Source: Exiguobacterium antarcticum DSM 14480
GTDB lineage: Bacteria; Bacillota; Bacilli; Exiguobacteriales; Exiguobacteriaceae
Length of the DNA stretch: 64,000 bases
Direction of reading: 5' to 3'
NCBI RefSeq assembly: GCF_000685865.1
Contig: NZ_JMKS01000005.1
Span: 744,001-808,000, forward strand
Shown here: positions 1 to 8,373 of the stretch, piece after piece
Layout: each line of letters begins with the position of its first letter
Numbering within the stretch: position 1 is the stretch's first letter
Position numbers and translations under genes: made by a program
Notes under the pieces: model-generated
Databases searched by the model: none
What the model was told of the DNA's origin: nothing
The model's input: only the letters and a program-made list of their open reading frames with translations

Positions 1-1
1 C

Positions 2-466
2 CTGGTCATCGACGGAATCGACCAAATTGATCGCCAGTTCCAGGTGCTAAAAGGGGGCGGCGGCGCCTTGTTTCGGGAAAAAGTTGTCGCCTTGATGAGC
101 CGTGAAGTGCTCTACCTCGCAGATGCGTCGAAGTTCGTCCATCATCTCAGTGGACCGTTGCCGGTTGAAGTCGAGCCGTTTGCGGGACCTTATGTCGAGC
201 AACGTCTGCAGGAGAAACATCTTGTCTTTACGTTACGTCAACAAGACGGACAACTTTTTGTCACGGATGGTGGCCACTTGATTATTGATGTGGATCTAGA
301 ACGTATACAAGATGTGCGTCATTTCGCACAAGAACTGAAGGGATGGTCAGGTGTCGTCGAGACAGGATACTTTGAACGCCAGCCGGATCACGTCTTGACG
401 GTGGAGCAGGGGAACGTCCGGCAGCTCGCTCATCCGAATCTGCGGGATGGCGGAGGTCTTGTCTAG
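2..466 (+). CDS. rpiA: Ribose-5-phosphate isomerase A, 3' part
   Basis: The frame is open from the window edge, so the N-terminus lies outside. It interconverts ribose-5-phosphate and ribulose-5-phosphate in the cytosolic pentose phosphate pathway. Visible RpiA signatures are DGIDQID near the edge, then [12 protein letters not shown] with the conserved Lys and Glu of the active site, then [16 protein letters not shown] and a late TDGGH stretch. These match the second half of the roughly 225-residue family. A GTG at 44 is internal and is not a start. The next gene begins 40 bp downstream on the same strand and may be cotranscribed. Confident by family signature. Confidence 0.93.
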   Translation: MVIDGIDQIDRQFQVLKGGGGALFREKVVALMSREVLYLADASKFVHHLSGPLPVEVEPFAGPYVEQRLQEKHLVFTLRQQDGQLFVTDGGHLIIDVDLERIQDVRHFAQELKGWSGVVETGYFERQPDHVLTVEQGNVRQLAHPNLRDGGGLV

Positions 467-506
467 CGGGGCAAGTTGATGTTTGAAGCAGAAAGAAGGG
501 GAACAC

Positions 507-764
507 ATGCGATTACGAAAACGGTATTTGTTTGGTGCCAGTATGCTTGCCGGTGCCGGCCTCTTGTTATTAAAAAAGAAAGAGCCGGCCTCGACCAGCC
601 ACCTCAAGGAATATTTGTCACATCTGGACGAAGATTTGAGTCCGGATGCGGATAAAGATCCGGATGAAGTCGGGTTGACGAAACTGGATTCGATTTATCG
701 TGCCGAGTGGCAAGCGAACGGCTATCCACGTTCCAGAAAAGAACTCGAGGATTTAGAAAAATAA
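507..764 (+). CDS. Small membrane-anchored protein of unknown function
   Basis: This 85-residue protein is not recognised. The ATG at 507 is preceded by AGAAGGGG at good spacing; an in-frame TTG at 483 has no such site and is rejected. Residues 8-23 form one hydrophobic segment after a basic start (MRLRKR), so the protein is probably anchored with its charged tail outside or as a signal-anchor. The C-terminal 55 residues are acidic and lysine-rich (for example DEDLSPDADKDPDE) with no known motif. It follows rpiA and is closed by a strong hairpin terminator, so it may be the last gene of that transcript. Confidence 0.6.
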   Translation: MRLRKRYLFGASMLAGAGLLLLKKKEPASTSHLKEYLSHLDEDLSPDADKDPDEVGLTKLDSIYRAEWQANGYPRSRKELEDLEK

Positions 765-804
765 ATCACGCCAGCACTCCGGTTCGGGGCGCTGGCGTGA
801 TTTT
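765..804. terminator. Bidirectional intrinsic terminator
   Basis: An 11-bp perfect stem, ATCACGCCAGC paired with GCTGGCGTGAT at 791-801, is followed by TTTTA. It lies between two convergent genes and ends both transcripts. Confidence 0.85.
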
Positions 805-1207
805 AGTATGTAAGGGAACCGGCGATGATCAATCCGATTGAAATCGATAGAAACAGTAATAACAAACCAACCGCTTCGTTGTTGGCATCAATTTCTTTTG
901 TCATGCTGAGACGTGGAATGATCAAGTCAGCCAAGTAGAACAAGACGATCTGGAAAACAATCGCAAGCGCTCCCCACAACACCATGTCGAGAATGCTGAC
1001 GGAGTTCGTGATGCTTGAATAAAGAACGATCGCAAGACCAAGGATCCGTCCGCCGAACGCATAGACGGCTGCTTTTTTCCCTTGACGGATCAGCTCCATC
1101 TCTTTTGACTTCGTCGTCACTTCAAACAGGACGACCCCGATTGCTAGCAGGAGTGTTGCGACCCCGATATACGCAAGCGTCGATAAAAACAGTTCACTAA
1201 AACCCAC
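803..1207 (-). CDS. DUF350 family membrane protein
   Basis: This 134-residue integral membrane protein has four hydrophobic segments at about residues 8-28, 48-66, 74-96 and 112-132. The charged loop KSKEMELIRQGKKAAVYAFGG between the first two is typical of the DUF350 (YjfL/YshE-like) family, whose function is unknown. The start is GTG at 1207, with AAGGGGGAAG seven bases upstream. The next gene on this strand (1220-1396) lies just upstream and is probably cotranscribed. Family assignment is good; role is unknown. Confidence 0.75.
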   Translation of the reverse strand: MGFSELFLSTLAYIGVATLLLAIGVVLFEVTTKSKEMELIRQGKKAAVYAFGGRILGLAIVLYSSITNSVSILDMVLWGALAIVFQIVLFYLADLIIPRLSMTKEIDANNEAVGLLLLFLSISIGLIIAGSLTY

Positions 1208-1219
1208 TGTACTTCCCCC

Positions 1220-1396
1220 TTAGGAATGATTTGATTTGTTTCGTTCTTTTCGTTGTTGCCACGAGACATACCCTTCGAGCATCGCACCGACTAAAATCCC
1301 GGCTGAGACGTACAGATAAAAATTATCACCGATGAAGCCGAAGACCAGCCCGAGGATCAGACCGATTAAAATGTAAGGTCCTTTTGTTAATTGCAT
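1220..1396 (-). CDS. Small two-helix membrane protein
   Basis: This 58-residue protein has two hydrophobic segments (about residues 8-24 and 28-45) separated by the loop GDNFY and a basic tail QRKERNK. The ATG at 1396 is preferred over a GTG at 1405 because the AGGTG site is correctly spaced for the ATG. It lies 12 bp upstream of the DUF350 gene on the same strand, so the pair probably forms a membrane-protein operon. No known family is recognised. Confidence 0.55.
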   Translation of the reverse strand: MQLTKGPYILIGLILGLVFGFIGDNFYLYVSAGILVGAMLEGYVSWQQRKERNKSNHS

Positions 1397-1451
1397 CAAA
1401 TTCACCTACCTCACTGTCAAACGTAGCTGATTTTTTCAGATTCGTCCATCC

Positions 1452-2573
1452 CTAATCCGAATGATGTGTCGTCGCCACCTCTTGTTCGATTGAAAAAAGA
1501 GTGACTTGGTTCCGACCATTTTGTTTCGAATGGTAGAGGGCGGCATCGGCATCGGTGACAAGATGTTGGATCTCTGTTGTCGTTTTTGGAAAACTCGCGA
1601 CCCCGAACGAAGCGGTCAACGGCAGAAAGACACCGGTCGATAACTGAAAAGGGGAGGTCGCGATCCGTTCCCGTAACTGTTCTGCGAGAGCGACGACCTT
1701 AGCGATCGTCAGCTGCTCGACGAGAATCGAAAACTCTTCACCGCCGTTTCGGGAGACATACCCGGCATCCGTCACACCATCCCGCAGGCGGGCTGCGAAT
1801 TGACGTAACACTTCATCACCGGCCTCGTGCCCATACGTGTCGTTGACCTGCTTGAAATGATCGATATCAATCGTAATCAAAGCAATTTCGTGTTGGTGTA
1901 GGATGGTTTGTTGTTTCAAGTCATCAAAATGATCCGTGAAGGCACGGAAATTATGTAGACCGGTCAAAAAATCACGTTGAGCCGTCTGTTGTAACGTCCG
2001 CATTGACTGTTTCGTCAGCCGGATGTCACGGATGATGACAAGGGCGAGCCAGCTGCTGACGAATGAGGCGGGAAGGACGACGCTCAAAATCGTTGTCATC
2101 AGTCCGGTCGCCGCCAGCACGTAGGTCAGGACGGCACCGTGCAGAACAGTCGCATAAATCGTGACGAGCGTAAAGGTTCGTTTCGAGTAGATCGGGAACC
2201 AGTTGACGAGCAAAGACGTCCCGCCGGCAACCAATATGATGAAAAGCGTGGCGGCATAGGCGGCGGCGTTCGTACTGATACTGAACCGGTAGAGGACGAT
2301 GACCGCCGTGACGATGACCGTCGGTAAGGGTCCGGCAAAATAGGCGGCAACGATGACAGGAATATGTCGTAAATCGACAAGCACGCCGGGGACGGGCTCA
2401 ATCGTCAACTGCATTAACAGAAGCGACAGGACACTTAAACTGATGCCATAGAGAATCCGGACCGATCGTTTGGAGTCGACGGTGATCGGATGTGGTGATA
2501 ATTTACCAAGCAGATAAAAACCACTCATCAATAGAGTCACGTTATGCAGCACATCATATAAAATCACTTTCAA
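1452..2573 (-). CDS. Diguanylate cyclase with 5TMR-LYT membrane sensor
   Basis: It makes cyclic-di-GMP from two GTP at the membrane. The N-terminal ~190 residues hold five or six hydrophobic segments of the 5TMR-LYT type, beginning with the characteristic LHNVTLLMSGFYL. The C-terminal ~170 residues are a GGDEF domain: DFLTGLHNFRAF, DIDHFKQVNDTYGHEAGD and the active-site loop RNGGEEF are intact, so catalysis is expected. The 373-residue length is normal for this architecture. Start is TTG at 2573 with AAGGTGA seven bases upstream. No phosphodiesterase domain is present. The gene stands alone, divergent from the collapsed operon that starts at 2829. Confidence 0.9.
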   Translation of the reverse strand: MKVILYDVLHNVTLLMSGFYLLGKLSPHPITVDSKRSVRILYGISLSVLSLLLMQLTIEPVPGVLVDLRHIPVIVAAYFAGPLPTVIVTAVIVLYRFSISTNAAAYAATLFIILVAGGTSLLVNWFPIYSKRTFTLVTIYATVLHGAVLTYVLAATGLMTTILSVVLPASFVSSWLALVIIRDIRLTKQSMRTLQQTAQRDFLTGLHNFRAFTDHFDDLKQQTILHQHEIALITIDIDHFKQVNDTYGHEAGDEVLRQFAARLRDGVTDAGYVSRNGGEEFSILVEQLTIAKVVALAEQLRERIATSPFQLSTGVFLPLTASFGVASFPKTTTEIQHLVTDADAALYHSKQNGRNQVTLFSIEQEVATTHHSD

Positions 2574-2712
2574 GCTTATTCACCTTGCTTTCGTCAAACA
2601 AATCATACTTATCGTTAGAATACGCTAGTTGCTGTACAAAATCCTGTATTCTGATAAAAGATTTCTAGAAAAAGCATCTAAAAATCAAGTATGTCCATAA
2701 TGTGAACTTATA

Positions 2713-2739
2713 GAACCTATAAGCTGTACTTATAGGTTC
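2713..2739. repeat. Perfect 11-bp inverted repeat in divergent intergenic region
   Basis: GAACCTATAAG at 2713-2723 pairs perfectly with CTTATAGGTTC at 2729-2739 around a five-base loop. No T-run follows, so it is not a clear terminator. It could be an operator for the operon at 2829 or a 5' UTR hairpin. The rest of 2574-2828 shows no gene. Confidence 0.5.
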
Positions 2740-2828
2740 ATGGATTTTGATTGACCGTTGCCAGATTCAATTGTTAAATGATGAAGAAGCAATTGAAAGC
2801 GCTTACTAAAATTAAAAGGAGACACACC

Positions 2829-3368
2829 ATGGAACTTGTCATCATTCTTCTTGCCTTATCTTTATTGATGTTCGTGGCATATCGAGGGTTTTCGGTCATC
2901 TTGTTTGCTCCAATCTGTGCCTTGTTCGCTGTCTTACTGACGAACCCGGATTGGGTCTTACCATTCTTCTCCAACATCTTCATGGAAAAAATGGTCGGCT
3001 TTATCAAGGCCTATTTCCCTGTCTTCCTCCTCGGAGCGATTTTCGGGAAAGTCGTCGAGATGTCAGGGATCGCTGAATCGATCGCGAAGTCGATCATTCG
3101 GATGATCGGGACGAAACGGGTCGTCATCATCATGGAACACGTCAATAAGTACGGCGAGTCGAAGGTCAAGACGAGTTGTACGTTACCGTTGACCGGGAGC
3201 CAAGTCGTCAATCGGCTGATCACGGATAAAGCCGTCTTTGATTTCACGGAATCGGGGATGGTCCTGATCGAGGCGTTAAACGGACTCACCGTCGAAGACA
3301 TTCGCGCTGTCACAGAAGCGAACTTCACGGTCAGTCCGGAACTTGAACGAATGCCAGTAGGGGAGTGA
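2829..3368 (+). pseudogene. GntP-type permease N-terminus fused to CoA-transferase subunit B C-terminus
   Basis: The 179-residue frame is chimeric. Residues 1 to about 98 match the start of a GntP-family hydroxybutyrate/gluconate permease, with several membrane segments and the stretch FPVFLLGAIFGKVVEMSG. From about residue 100 the sequence is the C-terminus of 3-oxoacid CoA-transferase subunit B: MEHVNKYGESK, CTLPLTG, ITDKAVFDF, and the ending VEDIRAVTEANF. The rest of the permease, all of subunit A and the first part of subunit B are absent, consistent with one internal deletion of roughly 2 kb that kept frame. Neither half can work alone. AAAGGAG precedes the ATG at 2829. Confidence 0.8.
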
Positions 3369-3373
3369 GTCAA

Positions 3374-3619
3374 ATGGTCAAGGGAGATATCGTCCTCGTG
3401 ACGGGAGCAGGAAGCGGGATTGGTCTTGAAATTTCAAAAGCGTTTGCCGAGGCAGGGGCGAAGGTCGTCATCACGGACGTCATCTACCCGCTTGTTCCGC
3501 AAAAACGGTTGCTCGCCGTCGAAGAAATCGCCGACTATGCGTTATTCCTCGCCAGTCGGAAAGCAAAAGGCATCACGGGACAGGCCAACGTCTTGGACGG
3601 TGGTTATACGATTCAATAA
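3374..3619 (+). pseudogene. Internally deleted 3-hydroxybutyrate dehydrogenase (SDR)
   Basis: An 81-residue frame joins the first ~35 residues of a short-chain dehydrogenase ([16 protein letters not shown], the NAD-binding TGxxxGIG motif) directly to its last ~45 residues ([33 protein letters not shown]). Intact relatives are about 255 residues, so some 175 residues including the Ser-Tyr-Lys catalytic centre are missing, again in frame. The C-terminus is the kind found in 3-hydroxybutyrate dehydrogenases. The ATG at 3374 follows GGGGAG; an in-frame GTG at 3365 is too close. It lies between the fused remnant and the intact thiolase. Confidence 0.82.
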
Positions 3620-3632
3620 GGGGGAAATCAGG

Positions 3633-4823
3633 ATGAGTGAACAAGTTGTCATCGTCAGTGCGACACGAACGGCAATCGGCAGTTTTAACGGCAGTTTAAA
3701 AGATGTCAAGGCAACGACGCTTGGGGCGACGGTCATCCGGGCAGCACTGGAACAAGCGAACGTCGCGCCCAATCTCGTCGAAGAAGTCATCATGGGCAAC
3801 GTCCTTCAGGCAGGACTCGGACAAAATCCGGCGCGTCAGGCAAGTCTCCTCGCCGGTCTTCCGGAAACGGTTCCGGCGATGACGATCAATAAAGTCTGTG
3901 GTTCCGGCTTAAAGGCGATTCATCTCGCGTTTCAGGCGATCAAGTCCGGAGAGGCGGATATCATCGTCGCCGGCGGGATGGAAAACATGAGCCAGGCGCC
4001 GTACGTGTTAAGTGGTGCCCGGACCGGCTTACGGATGGGTGACCAGCCGCTTGTCGATACGATCATCAAGGACGGACTCGAATGTGCCTTTAACGATTAC
4101 CATATGGGGATCACAGCGGAAAATCTGGCCGAGCAATATACGATTTCCCGGGAGGCGCAAGACCAGTTTGCAGCGACAAGTCAACAAAAAGCAAGCCAAG
4201 CCATTGAAGCGGATCGTTTCCAAGCGGAAATCACACCGGTTGAAATTCCGCAACGTAAAGGCGAGCCTGTCGTATTCACGCAAGATGAGTTCCCGCGTGC
4301 CGGTACGACAAACGAGTCCCTCGCACGACTGCGCCCGGCCTTCAAGAAGGACGGGACGGTGACGGCCGGTAACGCATCCGGGATCAATGACGGAGCGGCA
4401 GCAGTCGTCGTCATGTCTGCTCGCAAAGCGAAAGAACTCGGACTGACACCCCTCGTCGAGATTGTCGCAAACGGCACGTCCGGCGTCGACCCGAGCATCA
4501 TGGGGATCGGTCCGGTCAAGGCGGTCGGACAGGCGTTGCAAAAAGCCGGTCTTGAACTTGACGCCATCGAGGTCATCGAGGCGAACGAAGCGTTTGCTGC
4601 GCAATCACTTGCGGTTGACGCGGAACTCCGGTTTGATCCGGCGAAGTTGAACCGTAACGGCGGAGCGATTGCACTCGGTCATCCGATCGGCGCCAGCGGA
4701 ACACGGATCATGGTGACATTGATCCACGAGATGTTACGGACCGGCGAAAGCCATGGTCTCGCGACACTCTGTATCGGCGGCGGTCAAGGGATTGCGACGA
4801 TCGTCAAGAAGTTTGAAGAATGA
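3633..4823 (+). CDS. atoB: Acetyl-CoA C-acetyltransferase (thiolase)
   Basis: This 396-residue thiolase, full length for the family, condenses or cleaves acetyl-CoA and acetoacetyl-CoA. Visible signatures are the acylation-site region [15 protein letters not shown] with its nucleophilic Cys, the [11 protein letters not shown] loop, [15 protein letters not shown] with the catalytic His, and the C-terminal CIGGGQGIA with the second Cys. The start ATG at 3633 follows GGGGAAATCAGG. It was the last gene of a hydroxybutyrate-degradation operon whose other members are now deleted remnants, so it may survive because thiolase is useful elsewhere. Confidence 0.93.
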   Translation: MSEQVVIVSATRTAIGSFNGSLKDVKATTLGATVIRAALEQANVAPNLVEEVIMGNVLQAGLGQNPARQASLLAGLPETVPAMTINKVCGSGLKAIHLAFQAIKSGEADIIVAGGMENMSQAPYVLSGARTGLRMGDQPLVDTIIKDGLECAFNDYHMGITAENLAEQYTISREAQDQFAATSQQKASQAIEADRFQAEITPVEIPQRKGEPVVFTQDEFPRAGTTNESLARLRPAFKKDGTVTAGNASGINDGAAAVVVMSARKAKELGLTPLVEIVANGTSGVDPSIMGIGPVKAVGQALQKAGLELDAIEVIEANEAFAAQSLAVDAELRFDPAKLNRNGGAIALGHPIGASGTRIMVTLIHEMLRTGESHGLATLCIGGGQGIATIVKKFEE

Positions 4824-4851
4824 TTCTGATTGTTAAACAGTAAAAATTGAA

Positions 4852-5020
4852 GAGGCTGACTCTAAAAGGAAGCACTCATTTTTTCACGCCCTTTCCTCAG
4901 GCGAGACACAAGCCAGCTTTCCTGCCTCAATCAGGCAGGAAAGCGGGTCTTGTTTGTCTCTGACAGCGCAACAATGCGCTTTTTCCTGCAGGAGTCGCGT
5001 GAAAAGAGTGTTTCTTTTTT
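4852..5020. repeat. Long imperfect palindrome (~165 bp), repeat-element-like
   Basis: The stretch from GAAGCACTC (about 4869) to GAGTGTTTC (about 5013) folds back on itself: outer arms around TTTTCACGC and GCGTGAAAA, inner arms AGCTTTCCTGCCT (from 4916) and AGGCAGGAAAGC (from 4933), with an extra small hairpin GCGCAACAATGCGC on one arm. It opens with GAGGCTGACTC. It codes for nothing obvious. It looks like a dispersed non-autonomous palindromic repeat acting as, or beside, a terminator. Confidence 0.65.
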
Positions 5021-5030
5021 TATGAGATCA

Positions 5031-5064
5031 GGGTGGCAGAATAAAAATCTGCCACCCTTCTTTT
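5031..5064 (+). terminator. Intrinsic terminator
   Basis: GGGTGGCAGA pairs perfectly with TCTGCCACCC around a seven-base loop and is followed by TTCTTTT. It ends the thiolase transcript and isolates the metN operon. Confidence 0.8.
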
Positions 5065-5128
5065 GCGTTTGGTTTAAATGATTTACTGGATTAGCGAAAT
5101 GACGCGGGAAAGAAAAAGAGCACAAGAC

Positions 5129-5158
5129 ATGACAAAAAGAAACGGCTTACGGTAAAAT
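5129..5158 (+). promoter_or_regulatory. Probable SigA promoter of the metNIQ operon
   Basis: ATGACA (5129-5134) and TAAAAT (5153-5158) are separated by 18 bp, 28 bp before the ATG. No S-box or T-box fold is visible upstream. Confidence 0.45.
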
Positions 5159-5185
5159 GAAACACGTTGTAAGGGAGGGTGTCAG

Positions 5186-5932
5186 ATGATTTTATTACAG
5201 AATGTCAGTAAAGCTTTTTCCGGACAACCGGTCATCCAGTCCGTCGCCCTCTCGATTGAACAGGGCGAGATTCATGGCATCATCGGTGCGAGCGGTGCCG
5301 GGAAATCGACCTTACTCCGGCTGATGAACCTGCTCGAACGGCCGGATACCGGGCGGGTCGAATTTGACGGGATGGATTTAACAAACCTGCCGAACCGACA
5401 GCTGCGGCAGACCCGACAAAATATCGGGATGATTTTTCAAGACTTTAATCTGGTCGGAAACAAGACGGTCGAACAAAACATTGGTGTTTCGCTTGAACTG
5501 GCCCGTGTCAAAAAATGTGAGCAGGCGGACCGGATTCAGGAGTGTCTCCGGTTTGTCGGACTGGAATCCTTTGCCCGGAAGTATCCGTCCGAACTGAGCG
5601 GAGGACAGAAGCAGCGTGTCGCGATTGCCCGGGCGCTCGCCAACCGCCCGCGCGTTTTGCTGTGTGACGAACCGACGTCTTCGCTTGATCCGAGTACGAC
5701 GTCGGAAATTTTAAGGGTGCTGCAGGACATCAATCAGACACTCGGGGTGACGATTGTCCTTGTCAGTCATGAGATGCAGGTGATTCAAAGCATTTGCAAT
5801 CGGGTCACGATCATGGCGGACGGGCAGATTGAAACGACGATTGCGACCGAACCGGCTGGAATCACGGAAATTACGAGTGATGCCGGTTGGTTCCTGACCC
5901 AATTGACGGAGCGGAGGGATCCACATGCCTGA
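5186..5932 (+). CDS. metN: Methionine-type ABC transporter ATP-binding protein
   Basis: This 248-residue ATPase powers an importer with the permease and lipoprotein that follow. The Walker A GASGAGKST, Q-loop IFQDFNLV, signature LSGGQKQR, Walker B VLLCDEP and the switch His in LVSHE are all intact. It is about 90 residues shorter than classic MetN because the C-terminal NIL/ACT regulatory domain is absent, so feedback by bound methionine is not expected. The start at 5186 follows AAGGGAGGG. The frame overlaps metI by 8 bp, which suggests translational coupling. The substrate (methionine or a related compound) is inferred from MetQ. Confidence 0.85.
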   Translation: MILLQNVSKAFSGQPVIQSVALSIEQGEIHGIIGASGAGKSTLLRLMNLLERPDTGRVEFDGMDLTNLPNRQLRQTRQNIGMIFQDFNLVGNKTVEQNIGVSLELARVKKCEQADRIQECLRFVGLESFARKYPSELSGGQKQRVAIARALANRPRVLLCDEPTSSLDPSTTSEILRVLQDINQTLGVTIVLVSHEMQVIQSICNRVTIMADGQIETTIATEPAGITEITSDAGWFLTQLTERRDPHA

Positions 5933-6587
5933 CATCGTGCTCGAATATGCTTCGGAAATCAGACTGGCGATCGGACAAACGTTCGTGATGGTCGGGATCT
6001 CGATTCTCGCGGCAGTTCTCGTTGGTTTACCGCTCGGAACCTGGCTCTATCTGTCACGCAAAGGCCAGTTATTGTCGAACCGGTTCGTCTTTTCAAGTTT
6101 GAACTTACTCGTCAATACAATCCGGTCATTTCCATTTTTATTGCTCGTCGTTTTCCTGATTCCGTTTACGCGGATCATCATCGGGACGGCGATTGGAACA
6201 GCAGCGGCGACCGTCCCGCTTGCGGTCATTGCGATCGCCCATTACTCACGGCTCGTCGAACAGTCGTTGCTTGAAGTGCCGAAAGGTGTCATCGAAGCGG
6301 CCGTCTCGATGGGGGCTTCGACACGCGAAGTCGTCGTAAAATTTTTATTTGTTGAAGCCCGGTCCGGTCTTGTGCTCGGTCTGACGACGTCGATCGTCAG
6401 CTTCATTTCCTATTCGACGATCATGGGAGTTGTCGGCGGCGGAGGAATCGGCGACTTTGCCGTCCGGTACGGCTACCAACAGTTTCAGACGGAATTGATG
6501 CTGTATATGATTTTAATTATGGTCATCCTGGTGCAACTGATTCAGTTTGCCGGGACGACCGTAGCACGCTTGCTCGATAAACGTTAA
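5925..6587 (+). CDS. metI: Methionine-type ABC transporter permease
   Basis: This 220-residue permease has five hydrophobic segments and the MetI-family EAA loop (VEAAVSMGASTREVVVKFLF-like region near residues 123-143), which contacts the ATPase. The stretch VNTIRSFPFLLLVVFLIPF and a C-terminal VGGGGIGDFAVRYGYQ are typical of D/L-methionine importers. Its start overlaps the end of metN and it precedes metQ by 18 bp, so the three form one operon. Confidence 0.88.
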   Translation: MPDIVLEYASEIRLAIGQTFVMVGISILAAVLVGLPLGTWLYLSRKGQLLSNRFVFSSLNLLVNTIRSFPFLLLVVFLIPFTRIIIGTAIGTAAATVPLAVIAIAHYSRLVEQSLLEVPKGVIEAAVSMGASTREVVVKFLFVEARSGLVLGLTTSIVSFISYSTIMGVVGGGGIGDFAVRYGYQQFQTELMLYMILIMVILVQLIQFAGTTVARLLDKR

Positions 6588-6605
6588 CCGAAAGTAGGAA
6601 TTCAA

Positions 6606-7424
6606 ATGAAAAAAATCATGATATTACTCAGCGTGTTTGTCCTGGCATTAGCCGGATGCGGGAACGCGGACAAGAAGGACGAACAAGGTTCGACGGAAAA
6701 AACGGAGACGTTAAAAGTCGCGTCACTGATCAAACCGATGACAGAAATTCTGGATCTCGTTAAACCCCAATTAAAAGAAGAGGGCATTAACCTGGAAGTC
6801 GTCGTCTTGAGTGATAACGTTCAACCGAACAGTGCCCTGGCGGCAAAAGAAGTGGATGCGAACTTCTTCCAACACGTCCCGTACATGGAAGAGTTTAACC
6901 GGAACAACGATGCCAAACTCGTCCCGATTGAACCGATCTACTTCGCGAACTACGGTCTTTATTCGAAAGAATACAAAAAGCTGGACCAATTGCCGAAAGG
7001 TGCCGTCATCGCAATCGCGAACGACGTCTCGAACATTGACCGCTCGCTGGCTTTACTTGCCCAACATGATGCGATCAAGTTGAAAAAGAAAACCGGTCCG
7101 TATTACACGATGAAAGACATCACGGAAAACAAACGTAACTTTAAGTTCAAGGAAGTGGATTTGTTGATGCTGGCCCGTCTCTATGACGATGCTGATGCGG
7201 TCATCATGACGCCGGCCTACGCTTCTCCACTCGGTCTGACGCCGAAGAAGGATGCCCTTGTCACGGAAGGCGTCGAGAATGACTTCGCGATCACGCTCGT
7301 CGCCCGGAAGGACAATCAGGATGCAGAAGCGATTCAAAAACTTGCGAAAGCGATGACAAGTCCGAAAGTCAAAAAGTTCCTCGAAGACAATTATGATGAA
7401 ACAGCGATTCCGGCCTTTAAATAA
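6606..7424 (+). CDS. metQ: MetQ/NlpA-family substrate-binding lipoprotein
   Basis: This 272-residue lipoprotein captures the substrate outside the membrane for MetNI. The signal peptide ends in the lipobox LAGC (Cys at residue 18), followed by a lysine-rich linker. The mature part shows the NlpA-family pattern: KVASLIKPMTEILDLVKP, VNFF-like DANFFQHVPYMEEF and the region IAIANDVSNIDRSLALL that shapes the ligand pocket. The start ATG at 6606 follows AAGTAGGA. A strong terminator comes 20 bp after the stop and closes the operon. Confidence 0.9.
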   Translation: MKKIMILLSVFVLALAGCGNADKKDEQGSTEKTETLKVASLIKPMTEILDLVKPQLKEEGINLEVVVLSDNVQPNSALAAKEVDANFFQHVPYMEEFNRNNDAKLVPIEPIYFANYGLYSKEYKKLDQLPKGAVIAIANDVSNIDRSLALLAQHDAIKLKKKTGPYYTMKDITENKRNFKFKEVDLLMLARLYDDADAVIMTPAYASPLGLTPKKDALVTEGVENDFAITLVARKDNQDAEAIQKLAKAMTSPKVKKFLEDNYDETAIPAFK

Positions 7425-7443
7425 GTGATCAGATGTAAGGACC

Positions 7444-7493
7444 AAAAACCACTGGATGCATGTCTTTAAACAGACACGCGATCAGTGGTTTTT
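7444..7493. terminator. Bidirectional intrinsic terminator
   Basis: AAAAACCACTG at 7444-7454 pairs with CAGTGGTTTTT at 7483-7493 between convergent genes. The A- and T-rich arms provide a U-run in either direction. Confidence 0.8.
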
Positions 7494-7518
7494 GCTTATA
7501 GTTTTATTAGAGTTTCGC

Positions 7519-8373
7519 TTATTGAGCGGTCAGTTTTTTCGCATAGCCGCTTTTTTGTAGAACGTCAGCTGTCGGCATATGGGTCCACTTGGTGACCGGG
7601 ACATCGGGATTCTTTTGAATGAATTCTGTCATGATTGTATTGCCGATGGCGTAATTCGACCAACTTGGAATCTGTAACTCATAATTTCCGTTTTGTAAGT
7701 CAGAATATTTGATATTGTACGCATTCACTTCATGTAAAACATGTTTTAAGGAATGTGCAACGAGTGGTTGTGTCCAAAGGGGATTCACGTCCGGGTACAG
7801 GTCTTTTGCGAAAAGGTCTGCTTTGCCTTCTGTAACGATGTTATCAGTAACTGAGGAAGTTGATAGTTGTTCGGCCACAACAGTGTGATGGTATTCATGA
7901 GCCGTCGTATAGGCTAACATCGGTTCTGCAAAATCGACATCGAGATACAGGACAAACAAATCTTTTGAAAGAGCGATTCCGCTAACTCCTTCCATTTTTT
8001 TGTTGTGACTTGGATCATCTGGACTGATTGGCGCAACGAGTACAACAAGATCATTCTGCCGTGGGAGTTCTTTGATTGAACGCTGTAAGGACTTCTTAAT
8101 TTGCTTATTAATACGTGTCTCATGTTTTTTCAAATAGGTTACGGATTCTTTTAAGTATTTTAAGTTGTTTGTCGGCTGGTCCAGCGGATTATAGACGCCA
8201 GATTGTTCGGATACCTTTTCTTGTTTCCGGACTCGTTCGTTTTCCGCCAAAACGTATTTTTCGAATAATGCTCCATTCTCGGTCGGTTTTTTCAATGCAG
8301 CATCGACATACGACTGATACGCGTCGTAGAGCGGAATGACGGTGATTGTCTGATTGTCTTGCTTGAAAGTCAA
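7519..8373 (-). CDS. DUF2268 (YjaZ-like) putative Zn-protease lacking an export signal
   Basis: The 284-residue frame carries HEYHH (residues ~167-171, HExxH zinc motif) followed by a downstream acidic EGKADLFA, the arrangement of the DUF2268 family of putative zinc proteases. Relatives such as B. subtilis YjaZ are normally secreted or lipid-anchored. Here the only start is a weak TTG at 8373. The frame stays open for nine more codons upstream and then meets TGA at about 8401, with no ATG and no signal peptide. The 5' end therefore looks truncated or frameshifted, and the protein may be non-functional or cytosolic. Family assignment is firm; expression is doubtful. Confidence 0.7.
   Translation of the reverse strand: MTFKQDNQTITVIPLYDAYQSYVDAALKKPTENGALFEKYVLAENERVRKQEKVSEQSGVYNPLDQPTNNLKYLKESVTYLKKHETRINKQIKKSLQRSIKELPRQNDLVVLVAPISPDDPSHNKKMEGVSGIALSKDLFVLYLDVDFAEPMLAYTTAHEYHHTVVAEQLSTSSVTDNIVTEGKADLFAKDLYPDVNPLWTQPLVAHSLKHVLHEVNAYNIKYSDLQNGNYELQIPSWSNYAIGNTIMTEFIQKNPDVPVTKWTHMPTADVLQKSGYAKKLTAQ

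Noticed and set aside
2713-2739. Terminator for the diguanylate cyclase region
   Set aside because: The hairpin is upstream of both divergent genes and has no T-run, so an operator or leader hairpin is more likely.
4029-4604. Long antisense frames within the thiolase gene
   Set aside because: They arise from codon bias of a GC-richer gene and have no start signals or family likeness.
5065-5185. Possible S-box or T-box leader before metN
   Set aside because: The stretch is short and lacks the conserved S-box or T-box elements; only a plain promoter is visible.
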